Below are positions 1-12,856 of a stretch of DNA of 64,000 bases, one piece after another (position 1 is the stretch's first letter; every line of letters starts with the position of its first letter). Location of the stretch: the NCBI RefSeq assembly GCF_040712315.1, contig NC_134022.1, positions 7,564,001 through 7,628,000 of the forward strand, given 5' to 3'. The notes under the pieces are model-generated. The model saw only the letters and a program-made list of their open reading frames with translations, was not told where the DNA came from and did not search any database. The translations under genes were made by a program, and so were the position numbers. This DNA is from Castanea sativa (lineage: Eukaryota; Streptophyta; Magnoliopsida; Fagales; Fagaceae).

Positions 1-1442
<1,442 letters not shown>

Positions 1443-1660
1443 AGAAAGAGAGATAGAGACAGAGAGTTTGAAGAAGAAGAAGAAGAAGAAGAAGAGGCAG
1501 ATGGAGATGGAGATGGAGATGGAGATGGTGCGTGCTGTGCTGTGCTGTGGATGATGGGATAAATAAACCCGATTTGGTGGTTCCCCACTACCCTTATCCT
1601 CTGCTCTGCTCATCAAATGGGCCGGCCCGACCCATTTTTACTTGGCCCATGGGCTGGGTA
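1443..1660 (-). promoter_or_regulatory. HEMC promoter and 5' leader with site II-like motifs and microsatellites
   Basis: Upstream of the HEMC ATG the leader has a (TTC)n tract and an (ATCTCC)n hexanucleotide tract (1466-1530, read on the minus strand). A TTTATTTAT stretch near 1558-1568 could serve as a TATA element. Two GGGCC/GGCCCA clusters at 1618-1628 and 1644-1658 match site II (TGGGCC) elements, which are common in plant housekeeping promoters. The transcription start is not determined. Confidence 0.5.
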
Positions 1661-2098
1661 TAGATCGGATATTCACACAAATGAGGATTGCTTCCTTTTT
1701 AACAACACACTTTATAAAAAAACAAAATCTCACTTCACAGTACACCAACGTCAAAACATTTATCTCTCACCCTTTCTGTCACAAACCCACCAATGTTATG
1801 TCACCCGCCACATTCACAAACCCACAAGGCCACACCCCGACTAATTGGGTGAGAGTGAGAACGTAATCAGATGGGTTTTGTTTTTAGTTCATACGTGTGG
1901 AGGTGAAAACCTGTGACAATAACAGCCCACTGTAGCAATTAGCAATAACTTGTTAGCAAATAGTCATTTTAACTTCTTTGCTGTAGGTATATTCTTTGCT
2001 GCTAATGCTATAGATTTTTTTTTTTTTTTTTGAGAATTGCTAATGCTATAGATGAATTTAAAAAAACATGGCTATTCCTATTTGATGGTCCATCTGGG
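1661..2098. other. Intergenic, no gene seen
   Basis: AT-rich spacer between the HEMC promoter and the first MULE, with a poly-T run near 2013-2031. Only short overlapping frames occur, and no family is recognisable. The last bases (CATCTGGG) and the far flank of the MULE (CCCAGAT near 8036) form a short inverted pair in the reconstructed empty site. Confidence 0.6.
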
Positions 2099-2107
2099 TA
2101 TTAAGTA

Positions 2108-2818
2108 GGCGAAAATGTACTTTTGGTCCCTACATTTTGGGTCAATTCCTATTTTGGTCCAAAAATTGATTTCTTTGCTAATGTCATCTCTAAAAAAAGA
2201 AAATCGTTTTTAAAATGGTCTTTTCCTTAAGGCTAGAAACGGAAAAATCCTATGTGTTTAATAGACTTCCACTTTTCATTAAAATAATAATATAATAATC
2301 CTATGTGGACACCTTAGTCAGCCAAAAATCACATGCCACTCACGTGAGTGCCACCTCAGTTGTCCACCTCATCTTCCCGTGTCCTAGACCCTTCATGTGA
2401 CCCCACGTGACCGTACTCCTCAACTACCTCAGTCACACTCAGTCAGCACACGAAAATCACAAAAATCCCCAAATCGCAGAGAAAACCCTAAGATCCCCAC
2501 GTTGTCTTCCTCATCCCTGATCCCTAAAATCTCTAAATCAAACCCAGTTTGAGTTGAACGAAACCCCTAAACAACGAAATCCCTGAAAAAATCCCCAAAT
2601 TGAACATTGAAAATTGAAGAAAACAATGGAGAACGTCGTGGGTTGAAGCTTCAATCCAAATCTGCAGCAGTTTCAAGATTTTAGTAGTGGGTTGAAGTTC
2701 GAAAGGTAACTTTATCTCCAAAATGTTAGCTGTCTCTCTGTATTACTATCACTCTCTCTCTCTCTCTCTCTATCTTTTACACACTATATATGTCTCTCTC
2801 TAACTTTTTTCACACACT
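2108..2818 (+). repeat. MULE-1 left terminal inverted repeat (about 0.7 kb)
   Basis: The sequence pairs with the inverted right arm from the terminal GGCGAAAATG through a (CT)n tract to AACTTTTTT-CACACACT. It carries the leader of the transposase. GAAAG|GTAAC at 2705/2706 is a good splice donor, and CATGTAG|AATGG at 3087/3088 is a matching acceptor, giving a predicted 5'-UTR intron 2706-3087 just before the ATG at 3089. The TIR is therefore likely to act as promoter and leader. Confidence 0.85.
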
Positions 2819-3088
2819 GTCAATATGCCTAGGGACCACTATATATGTTTATGCCTTTATTTCGATAGTGTTGTCTGTTTGGTGGGTGATTTGTGTTTGG
2901 CCTTTAAGGGAGCAAGTTGGTCCATGTGTTCCCTGTTAGCATTAAGATATAGTTTTATATTGCTTTGTGTTTGAGAAATAGTGTTGTTTGTTTAGGATTG
3001 TTATAGTGTCAGTGCATGTTTGACTATTTGGTTTGGTTTTCTAAGTAGTGGATTAAATAATGTTGACTATATATCTCATGCATGTAGA

Positions 3089-5820
3089 ATGGACGACTTC
3101 TTTACTTTACATGTGCACCATGGTGGCCATTTTGATGAAAATCCTTAGAAGTATGTAGGGGTGAGGTAGGAGTAGTAGATAAATGTGATCCGGAGAGGTG
3201 GTCTAAGGTAGAAATTGAGGCCATCTGTAGAGATTTTGGGTATACACATGTGAGTAGGCTGTGGTACAAAAGGCTTGGGGATAATGGGGTGTTCGAATTG
3301 ATTAAGAATGATAATGATGTAGTGTTAATGACTGAGTTGGTGAGGGGTCATGGAGAGATTCATGTCTATGTAAAGCATCCAGTACATGACCCTATACTTA
3401 TTAATGGTGGTAATGGTGTGCTTCTGGATGTTGTTGCATAGGCTGATTATGATGACCCTTTGTTTGTTAGTGATTCTGAGAATTTCAGCTCTAGTGAACC
3501 TGATCATCCTTTTGATGGTTATTATAATGGAAAGGGCTATTACTGCAGTGGTTCTAATTTTGAGGATGATGATGATCGGGATAATGGTGATGATCACTGG
3601 GATGTCGGCAGTGCTGATGGTAGGGCTGGTGGCAGTGCTAGTGGTGCTAGTGGTGCTGATGGTAGGGCTGGTGGCAATGCTGAGGAACCACAACAGGATG
3701 AGACTGTCACCACTGACAGCAATGACAATTCTGGTGACAATGATGTAGAAGGGGCAAGATCAATGAACCAGAGATATGTGGGTGAAGATAGTGTAAGCAG
3801 TGACAGTGATGCAGTGATGCACATGCATGATCAGATGGGGGATGGGGAGATGAACTCAGACTACACTACTAAGGAGTTGTTGAGCCTAAGTGAGTCATCA
3901 TCTGATGGTGAGTTTCATGGTGATGGTGATAATGGCAGTGACAGTGAGGATGGTGCTACTGTCAATGAAAGAGTTGTGAAGAATGTCAGAAGGAGGAAGA
4001 AGTTCCCTATGTTTAGACCAGTTTCCAATCCTGAACACTTGGTATTTGAGAAGTACATGTTATTTACCTCATCTAAGCAGTTCAAGGATGCTATTACTAA
4101 GTATGCTGTGAAAGGTGGATGGGGGGTGAAGTTTGTGAAGAATGACAAACTTAGGGTTAGAGTCAAATGCCAACCTCCTTGTAAGTTTTTAGCTTACCTT
4201 GCAAAGCTACCAAGGGAGATGAGCTGGCAGTTGAAGACTCTGAACTTGAAGCACACATGCACTAGGAGCTACAAAAACCCAAGGTGTTCTGCCAAGTTCC
4301 TTGCAAAGAAGTTGATGAAGAAGGTGAAGAGGCAACCTGATATTAAGCTAAGGGATATTCAAGAGGTTGTGCATAAGAAGTATGTTGTGAATATCAGTGT
4401 AGGAAAAGCTAGCAAGGCTAGGGAAAAGGCTCAGGAGTTTGTTGATGGGTCTTTTATAGAGCAGTACAATCAACTGTGGGATTACTGTGCAGAACTAAGG
4501 AGATCCAGCCCTGGCAGCACAGTTGTAATGAAGACACACATATTCAATGAAGGTGACTTGGTAGTTGAGATGGACTTACAGGCTGGTCTACCTTATTTTG
4601 AGAGACTGTGCATCTGCTGGTTTGGGTGTAAGCAGGGGTTTAGGGTACGTTGTAGGCCAATAATTGGGTTGGATGCTTATCACCTAAAAACCAAGATAGG
4701 GGGCCAACTGATGGTTGCAATTGCCAGAGACCCTAATGAAGAATATTTCCCTCTAGCAGTTGCAGTGGTGGAAGCTGAAACCAAGGACTCATGGATTTGG
4801 TTTATAAATTTGTTGCTAGCAGACATTGGTGATGAGAAGAGGTGGACATTCATTATCAGACCAGCAAAAGGTATCTCCAAATCATGCTCATTTTTTAACT
4901 TAAGTACATTCAACAAATAATTGTGTATGTATACATGCTAACCACTGTAGATTTTCTTGGTAGGGGTTGGTACAAGCATTTGCAGATAATTGGCCACGGT
5001 ATGAGCACAGAATTTGTTGTAGACATTTGTATAAAAATTTGAGGAAGAAGCATCCTGGCATACTGATTAGGGAGCTGTTTTGGAAAGCAACTAAAACCAC
5101 ATATGCACATGAATTTGAAAGGGTAATGAATGAGATGAAGGAGGTTGATAAGGGTGCATATAATTGGTTGAAGGGACATACCACAACAGTATGGGCTAGA
5201 CACATGTTCAGAACTGATGTATTGACTGACACTGTCATCAACAACATGTGTGAGAGTTTCAATAGTAGGATACTCAAATTCAGGGGGAAACCCATCATTA
5301 GCATGGTATGCTTATTATTTGGATTTTGGTTAGCTGTATACACTGTTGTATGCACTGAATTGTTGGTTTGTCTTGTTTGCATCTTGAGGACATAAGGTTA
5401 TACCTAATGAGCAGATTCCAGCAAAACAGGCACAATATTTTGAGGGTGGAATCTGAGCTCTGCCCTAAAGTATGTAAAAGACTACATAGGGAGAAGGTGG
5501 GCAGTGGTAGGTGGTTAGCTTGTTGGGCTTTTGACACCAAATTTGAGGTGAAGAATGGACTGCAGAGCTTCATTGTGGACCTGGCTAAGGGGGTGTGCAC
5601 TTGTAGGAGATGGGATATCACTGGCATCCCATGTTGCCATGCAGTTTCATGCATATTCTTCAACAGAGAGTAAGCTGAGAAGTACATTAATAACTGCTAC
5701 CAAGTTAGCACATACAAAGCATGTTATGAGCACTCCATTGATCCACTCAATGGTGCCAATATGTGGACCCCAACTAGTCTCTCTCCTATGGTAGTTAGTC
5801 TTTGGAATTGCACTTATTAA
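3089..5820 (+). pseudogene. MURA-like MULE transposase, disrupted (MULE-1)
   Basis: Transposase of the plant MuDR family. The start MDDFFTLHVHHGGHF matches the second element's MDELFSIFVHHGGHF. Then come an acidic Asp/Ser-rich linker (3500-3960), the DNA-binding region (FKDAITKYAVKGGWGVKFVKND, about 4080-4150), the DDE core (first Asp in IIGLDAYHLKTK, about 4660-4690; Glu in VVEAETKDSW) and a SWIM zinc finger (CTCRRWDITGIPCCHA, about 5597-5645). Introns are 4871-4963 and from 5306 to about 5382. Lesions: stop TAG near 3147, a frameshift near 3160-3170, a stop at 3439-3441 (possible further frame change), a 1-nt insertion near 4855 that moves the catalytic SDQQKG motif out of frame, and TAA at 5671 right after the SWIM finger. 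The second intron lacks a clean AG before CTTGAG. The C-terminal tail with the zinc knuckle, present in MULE-2, is lost. Confidence 0.9.
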
Positions 5821-6700
5821 TGCAGCTTGTTTTGGAGCTTGTTTTGTGTTGGAATTGCACTTTGGTAGTGGCAGATTTGGAATTGCAGATTTGGTAGTGC
5901 AGATTTGGTACTGCAGATTTTGTAGTGTAGATTTGGAATTGCACTTAATTGGCTTGTTTTGGAGCTTCTTGGAATTGCACTTTGGTAGTGCAGATTTGGA
6001 ATTGCACTCAATAATTGTGTATTGCAAATTTGTTGTATATTAAACCTGATGATAATGATGAATAGGAGCTTGTTGCATATTAACCTGTTGGAGAAATTGT
6101 GTCTGTTGTGTACTGCATTTTATGTAGAAGGGGCAAGTAGTGCAGTTTACTGCAGTTTGGATGATGATGACACACACATTGCATATTAACCTGTTGATGA
6201 CTTGTAATTAGCCTGTTGATATTTTAATTGTGTATTGCATATTATTACAGTGCAATTTACTGCAGTTTGTAACCTGTTGACACACACAGTAAAAGTCATA
6301 ACCTGTAGACACACACAATGCAATTTACTGCAGTTTGTAACCTGTGGACACACACAGTGAAAGTCATAAACTGTTGACACACAAAGTGCAATTTACTGCA
6401 ATTTGTAATTGTGTATTGCATATTTACTGTAGGTTAATGCAAATTTGGTAAACCTGTTGTGTATTGCAAATTTGGTGAAATTGTTATATATTGCAGCAAA
6501 ACATAATTTGGTAATTGTTGTGTATATCAGCAATGGTTAGATTACCAATATTGTAGATTTGAGAAATTAACAATCTAATTGCAATCAATTAAGGTAATTA
6601 ACAAAGGATAACACTGAATATTATTAACAAAAGATAACTATGTCATTGCATTGCATATTTCATTCTGACAGCATATGGATACAAAAGATAACACCATTTG
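5821..6700. repeat. Degenerate tandem repeats inside MULE-1
   Basis: Between the two convergent genes lies low-complexity DNA. Irregular repeats of GGAATTGCACTTTGGTAGTG and GCAGATTTGG occupy about 5800-6005. Repeats of TTACTGCAGTTTGTAACCTG with CACACACA follow at about 6140-6420. No protein family is recognisable here. The region may contain the transcription ends of both genes. Confidence 0.7.
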
Positions 6701-6761
6701 GATACAAAGGATAACATCGCATTGTCCTAACCCTGCCTATACCCACATTATCCAAAACATG

Positions 6762-7266
6762 CTACCCCATACCCCACCCATCTAATTCACCAAAGCTAGA
6801 ATCACACAAAGGCATATCCCACACAGTATCAGTGTCAATATCAAACAGACTGTCAAAAACTTCTCCCTCTTCTTGCAGGTTGAAGCCTCCACTTGGAGCC
6901 TGAGAATTTTCTGCCTTATTTATGGGATTAGCACCTTTCCACGCTCACAAATCTCATCATCAACCTGTTGGAAGAACTTGCACTTCTTACTAACCTGAAA
7001 TTAAACCCAAATTCCAAACAAAATGAACAAACAACAAACCCAAATTAACACACCTAAATTAACAAATCCAAATTAACAAACCCCAAATGAACAAACCAAC
7101 TTACCCAGTAATTGGGACACCCATAGAACCTTCTCCCTGGATTGTTCTCTGTCTAGGACACCAGTAGCATGGGCTTCTGAGGGGAGGGGCAATAGCACAT
7201 GCGTGGTGCTCTCCTCCTCAAGCTTCCCTCCGATGATGCAGAGGCAGATGCATAGCTAGCTTCCAT
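6762..7266 (-). pseudogene. GRF-type zinc-finger gene carried by MULE-1, disrupted
   Basis: Exon 1 (7105-7266, ATG at 7266) reads MEASYASASASSEG..., then a CYC pair, NPGRRFYGCPNYW, and a GT donor at 7104. After an intron ending in CAG at 6995, exon 2 (from 6994) reads VSKKCKFFQQVDDE. The spacing CxC...C...CKFF is the zf-GRF pattern, a small nucleic-acid-binding zinc finger. The same gene occurs in MULE-2. Lesions: TAG at 7153-7155, where MULE-2 has Trp (VSWT), and an apparent 1-nt loss after ERGK that gives an early stop at 6920. The other frame stays open for about 50 acidic codons to TAG at 6762, which suggests the ancestral C-terminus. The start codon lies 18 bp inside the right TIR boundary. 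The function in transposition is unknown. Confidence 0.75.
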
Positions 7267-7283
7267 TCTCCTTCCTCGGACTA

Positions 7284-7327
7284 GAGTGTGTGCAAAAAAG
7301 TTAGAGAGAGACATATATGGTGTGTGC

Positions 7328-7369
<42 letters not shown>

Positions 7370-8016
7370 GTGACAGAGATACAAAGAGAAAGTTAACATT
7401 TTCGAGATAAAGTTACCTTTTCGAGCTTCAACCCACTGCTAAAATCTTGAAACTGATACAAATTTGGATTGAAGCTTCAACCCACAACGTTCTCCCTTGT
7501 TTTCTTCAATTTTTAGTGTGCAATTTGGGGATTTTTTTAGGGATTTCGTTGTTTAGGGGTTTCGTTCAACTCAAGCTGGGTTTGATTTAGAGATTTTAGG
7601 GATCAGGGATGAGGAAGACAACGTGGGGATCTTAGGGTTTTCTCTGCGATTTGGGGATTTTTGTGATTTTCGTGTGTGCTGACTGAGTGTGACTGAGGTA
7701 GTTGAGGAGTAGGGTCACGTGGGGTCACATGAGGGATCTGGGACGTGGGAGATGAGGTGGACAGCTGAGGTGGCACTCACGTGAGTGGCATGTGAGTTTT
7801 GGCTGACGGAGGTGTCCACGTAGGATTATTAAATTATTATTTTAATGACAGGTGTAGGTCCGTTAGACACGTAGGATTTTTCCGTTTCTAGTTTGATGGA
7901 AAGAACCATTTTAAAAATGATTTTCTTTTTTTAGGTATGACATTAGCAAAGAAATCAATTTTGGGACCAAAATGAGAATTGACCCAAAATATAGGGACCA
8001 AAAATGCATTTTTGCC
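7284..8016 (-). repeat. MULE-1 right terminal inverted repeat
   Basis: Inverted partner of 2108-2818. It includes an expanded (GA)n microsatellite at 7330-7366 that makes it slightly longer than the left arm. The splice donor GAAAAG|GTAAC seen in the left arm is conserved here, so the GRF gene may also have a spliced leader that begins in the TIR. Confidence 0.85.
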
Positions 8017-8025
8017 TATTAAGTA

Positions 8026-9330
8026 AACATATGAAAAAAAAACCTACCCAGATAAAAATTAACTTCCATTTAAGGATAAGATCTTCAAGATTTCAATTTT
8101 TCAATCTTTTCTTACACTTTCTCAAAGACCAGACAGTGCAAAGTGTGGAATTTGGAATAGAAACAAATAATTAGAATTACCAAGTGAACTTTCTAATGAG
8201 ATGAAGATCTGTGAGATAAAAGAGGGATTTTAAATTTTTTTTTTTAATGTTAGAATTAAAAAATTTTGCCGAAACTTGTGGTACTTTTAATTCTTGAGCT
8301 TTGTACTTGAAGCAATTTTTCCAATTGAGAAGATCCTAGTGACTTCGATAGATAATGGCGAGAAGATCCCTCAGGCTTAGAAAAAGAATAACAAGAGTAG
8401 AAGAAAATGACGCTTATTAAAATTTTTGAAAAATTTGTTCACTGGTCATTGCAGATTGACCAAGCTGTTGTTGTTCCTTAGTTCTCAGTTTCAAGTTTGT
8501 CACCTCATCACCTGCTTCACCTTCTTTTACTTCTTTCTTCTTTTGTTTTTCTATTTCACTTTTTGCTCTTCCACCTCTTTTCCTTGTTTTTTCCTACGTG
8601 AATATCTATGCTCATTTTGAAACTTGTGGTCTGATGGGAAGTGAAAGAGGCTAGTCCTTTTGTTCACTTTTTACCCATCTGAATGGACATGTGGCTTGGG
8701 GAGTACTTGTTTGCTCTCTGTAAAAATATGAGAACAATTCCAATCTTTAACTCCAAAAAAAAAATACTTACATTAGTGTGGATATATAATAATTGCACAA
8801 TAGTTATAAACTGTACAATAGTAATGTTTTTTTTTAATGTATAAATTGTATCCTATTGATTGATGTTATAATTATTATATAATTAGCGGTAATCTTGAAA
8901 TGGTACACCAGTATTAACCGGTATCGAAATTTATCATTCCATTGGCTAAACCAATACAGCTTCCTGTACAAAATTGACTCTAGTTCTAATATCAAAGTTT
9001 CAAATGTTTTAGCAGAAGATCTAGCATTGTGATTCAACGGTTTCTTACAGAATAAATGTTGGTGTATGGGTGACTGACAGTGGCATCAACGCTTCTCATA
9101 CTTTGGTGGCGTCTCCTATGGCTCCTTGCCGTCCATGGCCAAGGGTGGTGGGTTTGGCAGGGAGGTTGCTGAAGGGTTTAGGTTTGGGTTTGGGTTTGGG
9201 AAAGAGAGAGATTATATTTTTTTGAGTTGGTTTGATTTGGACCTTCTGATATTTTATTAGCCACGTGTTCCTTATCAATGTAAAGACGGGAGATAATAGT
9301 AATGGGAGGCTTTTTAACAAGTCCCTTTTT
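8026..9330. other. Intergenic with a GGTACCGG-type repeat fragment
   Basis: AT-rich DNA without a supported gene. Around 8885-8990 is a fragment (GGTACACCAGTATTAACCGG... CTTCCTGTACAAAATTGAC) related to the right ends of the elements at 9909-10905 and 42160-42690. Around 9176-9200 the run TTTAGG(TTTGGG)n resembles a decayed telomere-type repeat but is too short to mean much. Confidence 0.5.
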
Positions 9331-9339
9331 TATAATTTT

Positions 9340-9505
9340 TTTTTACACAAAATAGAATTTCTACTCTAGCCTAATCTAAGTGTATATGTGTGTGAAGCTC
9401 TCTCCTGGAGACAAGAACCTCAACTCTTGCCCCCACACCCCACAAGCACTTATACTTGTGGAGTGACAATCGCACTCACCAAGGGTGCACGGTGGTCTGT
9501 TTTTT
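9340..9505 (-). mobile_element. Probable tRNA-derived SINE
   Basis: On the minus strand the sequence runs from CCACCGTGCACCCTTGG through GTCACTCCACAAGTATAAGTG and GAGGTTCTTGTCTCC (box B-like). It ends in a short conserved tail, TTCTATTTTGTGTAAAAAAAAA. The A-rich 3' end and box B-like motif support a SINE. A clean target duplication was not identified. Confidence 0.45.
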
Positions 9506-9908
9506 ATAAAATTAAAGGTGAGTTGCTGGTGATTGTGATCAATCTAGGACGAGATATCATGGTAGTTAAAAGGTAGATTATTTTTTTTCTCTTTGACCAC
9601 GTGGCATCATCCCATTCGCTCATTAAAAACCACTTTGAGTTACATGACATTATTTCAAGGTTGGGTCAAGGCAAGGCATTCAAGAAAAGCCCATAGTACA
9701 AGCTCTCTACATTTCTAAATGGATTGGGTTCTTGCTTACTTAGAGCATTTGGACTGGGTCTCAAGTGGATAACTCAACTTCACAAAAAAAGGCCCAAAAC
9801 CACTTTTTCCCTATTACTTTACTTCACAAAATGGACTTCAAGACCTATGTTGTCTTTGATTCACAGATTGCGTCACACAATCCATAAGGATTTACTTCTA
9901 GTGAAGTA
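9506..9908. other. Intergenic, no gene seen
   Basis: No supported gene. TTCACAAAATGGACTTCAAG (near 9824) and TTCACAAAATGGGCTTTAGG (near 10914) are similar short segments on either side of the next repeat element. They may mark an older direct duplication. Confidence 0.4.
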
Positions 9909-10905
9909 GATACCATACCGTACTGGCCAGTGCACTAGTACAAGTACCCCTCTATTTCGTATTGGAAAATATATCGGCTGTACCGGACACGTACTGACCA
10001 TACCAGATGCATACCATGCTGAAACACTCCAAGCCACTTTTTTTTTTGACAAATTTTCAAGGGCAATATGGTAATTGTGCTAAACCTAATTCTAACCCTA
10101 AGTCCCAGCCGCACATCCCTCTTTCTTTCTTTCTTTCTTTCTCTCACGCTCTCTCTTAGCTACTCTGTGTCTCTTATCTCTTGGCTTCTCTATCTCTCAC
10201 TCTACTCTGTCTCTCACTTTGCTTTGTCTCGGCTTCTCATTCTCTGTCTTGGGTCTCGACTTCTCACTCTTAGGTAAAATTTTGCCTTAATCAAATTTGA
10301 AAATATTTGCCATTGTATGATATAAGTTTTGCATAAGGTTTTAGAAATTGACATTTTTATATGAGTATCTTGCAATTGTTCCATCATGTCATTCTTCAGA
10401 ATTTCTTAATGCAAAACATAGAATTTATTTATTTTCTTTTTTAGTTTTGTTGCTTTTTTTTTTTATTTTAGTTTCTATACTCTAAAATTTATTTCTGTGT
10501 TTTTTTTAATTAATTTTGGTTTACTTTCATTTGTTATAAAGGGGGTTGTTTCTTTTCTTGGAGAGACAATTTTACAGGTTTATTACAAAATGCAATTTCA
10601 GCATTATGTTTATTTAATTTCACTAAAGAAAAATGAGACCAATTTATACTTGCCGTGCATCTATAAATTTTCTCTAATGATGAATTGCCTTGGCAAAGTT
10701 GTTCCTTTGTATTGTAATTTCTATGCTTCTTAAGGCAGAAGAATAGTGGATAATCTTGTAAACGTGGTTCTAGAGATTTTGTGTGTGTGTGTGTATAATA
10801 TAAAATAGCGGTAAACTTGAAACGGTAAACCAGTATTGACTGGTACTCGAAATATATCGTATCGCTGGCCAAACCGGTACAGCCTCCGATACGGTATTGA
10901 CTTCC
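9909..10905. mobile_element. Non-autonomous element of a GGTACCGG-rich family
   Basis: The left end (ATACCGTACTGGCCAGTGC... CTGTACCGGACACGTACTG) and the right end (AAACGGTAAACCAGTATTGAC... AAACCGGTACAGCCTCC... ACGGTATTGAC) are loosely inverted relative to each other. They match the ends of 42160-42690. The interior is unrelated: pyrimidine-rich (CTTT)n/(CTCT)n DNA at about 10105-10270 and AT-rich DNA after it. There is no coding capacity. The superfamily is uncertain. Confidence 0.45.
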
Positions 10906-11390
10906 TTGTTTATTTCACAAAATGGGCTTTAGGCCTACATTCTCTCTATCTACTATACAGATTGGACTTTACGACCCACAATCATTGATTATTAAGATTG
11001 GGTCCTATGACCCATGTCTTCTCCTTTTCTAACAATTAGGTTCTCTTCCAAATAGCCCTTATTTAGACAAACTAATTAGGGTTAATTGCACTTTTTTTCT
11101 GTAACTATTGGTTACTTCAATCCCTCCTCAACTTTACAACTGACCAATATTCCTTCCATTCTTTCTTTTTTTAATTTTGGAGGGACCAACATCTTCTTTT
11201 AACTATGGTTTGTTTATGGGTGCCCTTAAAACATATATTAATAGATCATTTTAAGAAAGTTTTGATACCATTATCATATAAAATGTAAAAGAGCTGTCAC
11301 AAAACTCAATTGTTTTTTTTCCCCATAAAAATTTTTTTGTTAAAAAAAAATTATTAAATTAATGCCCTTAGAGCATTCATTAACTTTTCC

Positions 11391-11512
11391 CTTTTTTTTG
11401 AGATGATTACAATATACTGCTAACTCCGGAGGCTGCAGCTCGAACTCTTTCTCCCTAGACCTCCAAGTACTTTGTACATGGGGAGGTGCCAATTCAGCTA
11501 AAAGGCCTTTAG
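11391..11512 (-). mobile_element. tRNA-derived SINE, private to copy A
   Basis: Read on the minus strand it begins TTTTAGCTGAATTGGCACC (box A-like), contains GAGTTCGAGCTGCAGCC (box B-like) and ends in a poly-A (poly-T at 11392-11399 on +). It is flanked by 13-bp direct repeats, CATTAACTTTTCC (11378-11390) and CATTAATTTTTCC (11513-11525), with one mismatch. Copy B near 21530 has the uninterrupted empty site, so the insertion followed the duplication. Confidence 0.85.
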
Positions 11513-12471
11513 CATTAATTTTTCCTTTAAATTAATAGTAAGAAGCAAATCCGCACACCCCCTCCCAAACTATTATTAAATTCGATCAATTTAGACCTTT
11601 TTTTAACATAAAGTGGAATTTTTTTGTTTAAAATGCCTATTAAACTTGTAATAACCCACAATTTTTTCCCTAACAAAAAAAAAAAAAAAAATACAGTTGT
11701 CAAGCCACCAAGTTAGGGTCTTCTCAATGCCTTTTCGTGCCACAAGCAATAATTTCAAATGTAGCATTTTCTTATATTTAAACATTAATTAGCTAATATG
11801 TTTTTTTTTTTAATTTTTATATCTTTTTAATTTAAATTTTCTGCTATATTTTTTTTATTACCAGTAACAAAATTATCAAAATAACCTTTTTATATTCAAT
11901 TAGATTTTCAATTTTTTCTCTTTAAAAAAAATCACTTTTTAGTGAATATTTTCTAGTAGACATTTATAATTAAAAAATTACAAATAAAGGAAACGCATTC
12001 TATAATAGAGAACTATAATTTATGAGTAAACCCAAAATTATTAGAATTGGGATTCTAAGCAAGATCGGTGAGGGGCCCTCATGGCTCAAATCGAGGATCA
12101 TAAAATTTTACTTTATGTGAAAAATGGTAGAGAGTATGATATAGAATAGGATATGACAATAGTGAAAAATTCATGTTGTCAAACCAAATTATTATGTTGA
12201 AAATCCATATCTGACTACAAATTTTTGACACTAGGCTTTATTGTGGTTGTTATATAGTTAATTTGTAAGGTAAAATATATTGTTACTTCCTAATTTTTAG
12301 TCCATAAGTGATTTTAAAATTTGTTGAACTACAAGACTCTTCAGAACATAAAGTAATAAACTACTTTTTCATTACATATGAATATATGAATACAACCACA
12401 AAACAATTACACACAGCCCAAACATAATCAATGATTTTTTATGAACTTACAAACAGTCTTCTACAAGCCTA

Positions 12472-12856
12472 AGAGCACTTGTAGCAGTGGAGCTAAATAG
12501 CTATATAGCTATTTTAGCTCCACCAAAACATCAAAAAGAAGCATGCAGCAGTGGAGCTAAATCTATATTTTTTTAGCTCATTGCTACAGTGCATATCTAT
12601 AGATAGATGTGCACTGTTCATGAGAGCTAAAAAAAAATTAATTTTTTATTTTGTGTTCACATTACCTTTTTATTGTAGTGAGATGTATTATTTTATTGTG
12701 GTAGATATATTATTTTATTGTGATGTTTATATTATTTTATTGTGTTGAAAGCTAAAATAGATTCACTGCTGCAGCATGTGTGTAGGTAAAATAGATAAAG
12801 TAACTTTTGGTGAAGCTAAATTGCTAAATTTTTAGCTCCACTACTGTGGATGCTCT
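12472..12856. mobile_element. MITE-like element, private to copy A
   Basis: A 385-bp element with terminal inverted repeats: AGAGCACTTGTAGCAGTGG at the left and, inverted, AGAGCATCCACAGTAGTGG at the right. Both continue into AGCTAAA. It has no coding capacity. Copies B (near 22478) and C (near 61491) read straight through the site as CAAGCCTAAGGACTA. No convincing target duplication is visible, so the superfamily stays open. Confidence 0.75.

Larger units (their letters stand above)
2108..8016 (+). mobile_element. MULE-1: complete Mutator-like element with 9-bp target duplication
   Basis: A 5.9-kb class II element. Its ends are GGCGAAAATGTACTTTTGG (left) and the inverted GGCAAAAATGCATTTTTGG (right). 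It is flanked by a perfect 9-bp direct duplication TATTAAGTA at 2099-2107 and 8017-8025, the hallmark length for Mutator elements. It holds a MURA-like transposase pseudogene on + (3089-5820) and a small GRF zinc-finger pseudogene on - (6762-7266). Each gene starts at the inner edge of one TIR, so the two are convergent. Both carry nonsense or frameshift lesions, so the copy is non-autonomous today, although its boundaries are intact. Confidence 0.93.

Noticed and set aside
3325..3824. Minus- and alternate-frame Thr/Ile/Ser-rich ORFs within the MULE-1 acidic linker
   Set aside because: They are frame shadows of GAT/GGT-rich coding sequence.
9176..9200. Telomere-like TTTAGG/TTTGGG run
   Set aside because: Only about four imperfect units; not evidence of an interstitial telomere.
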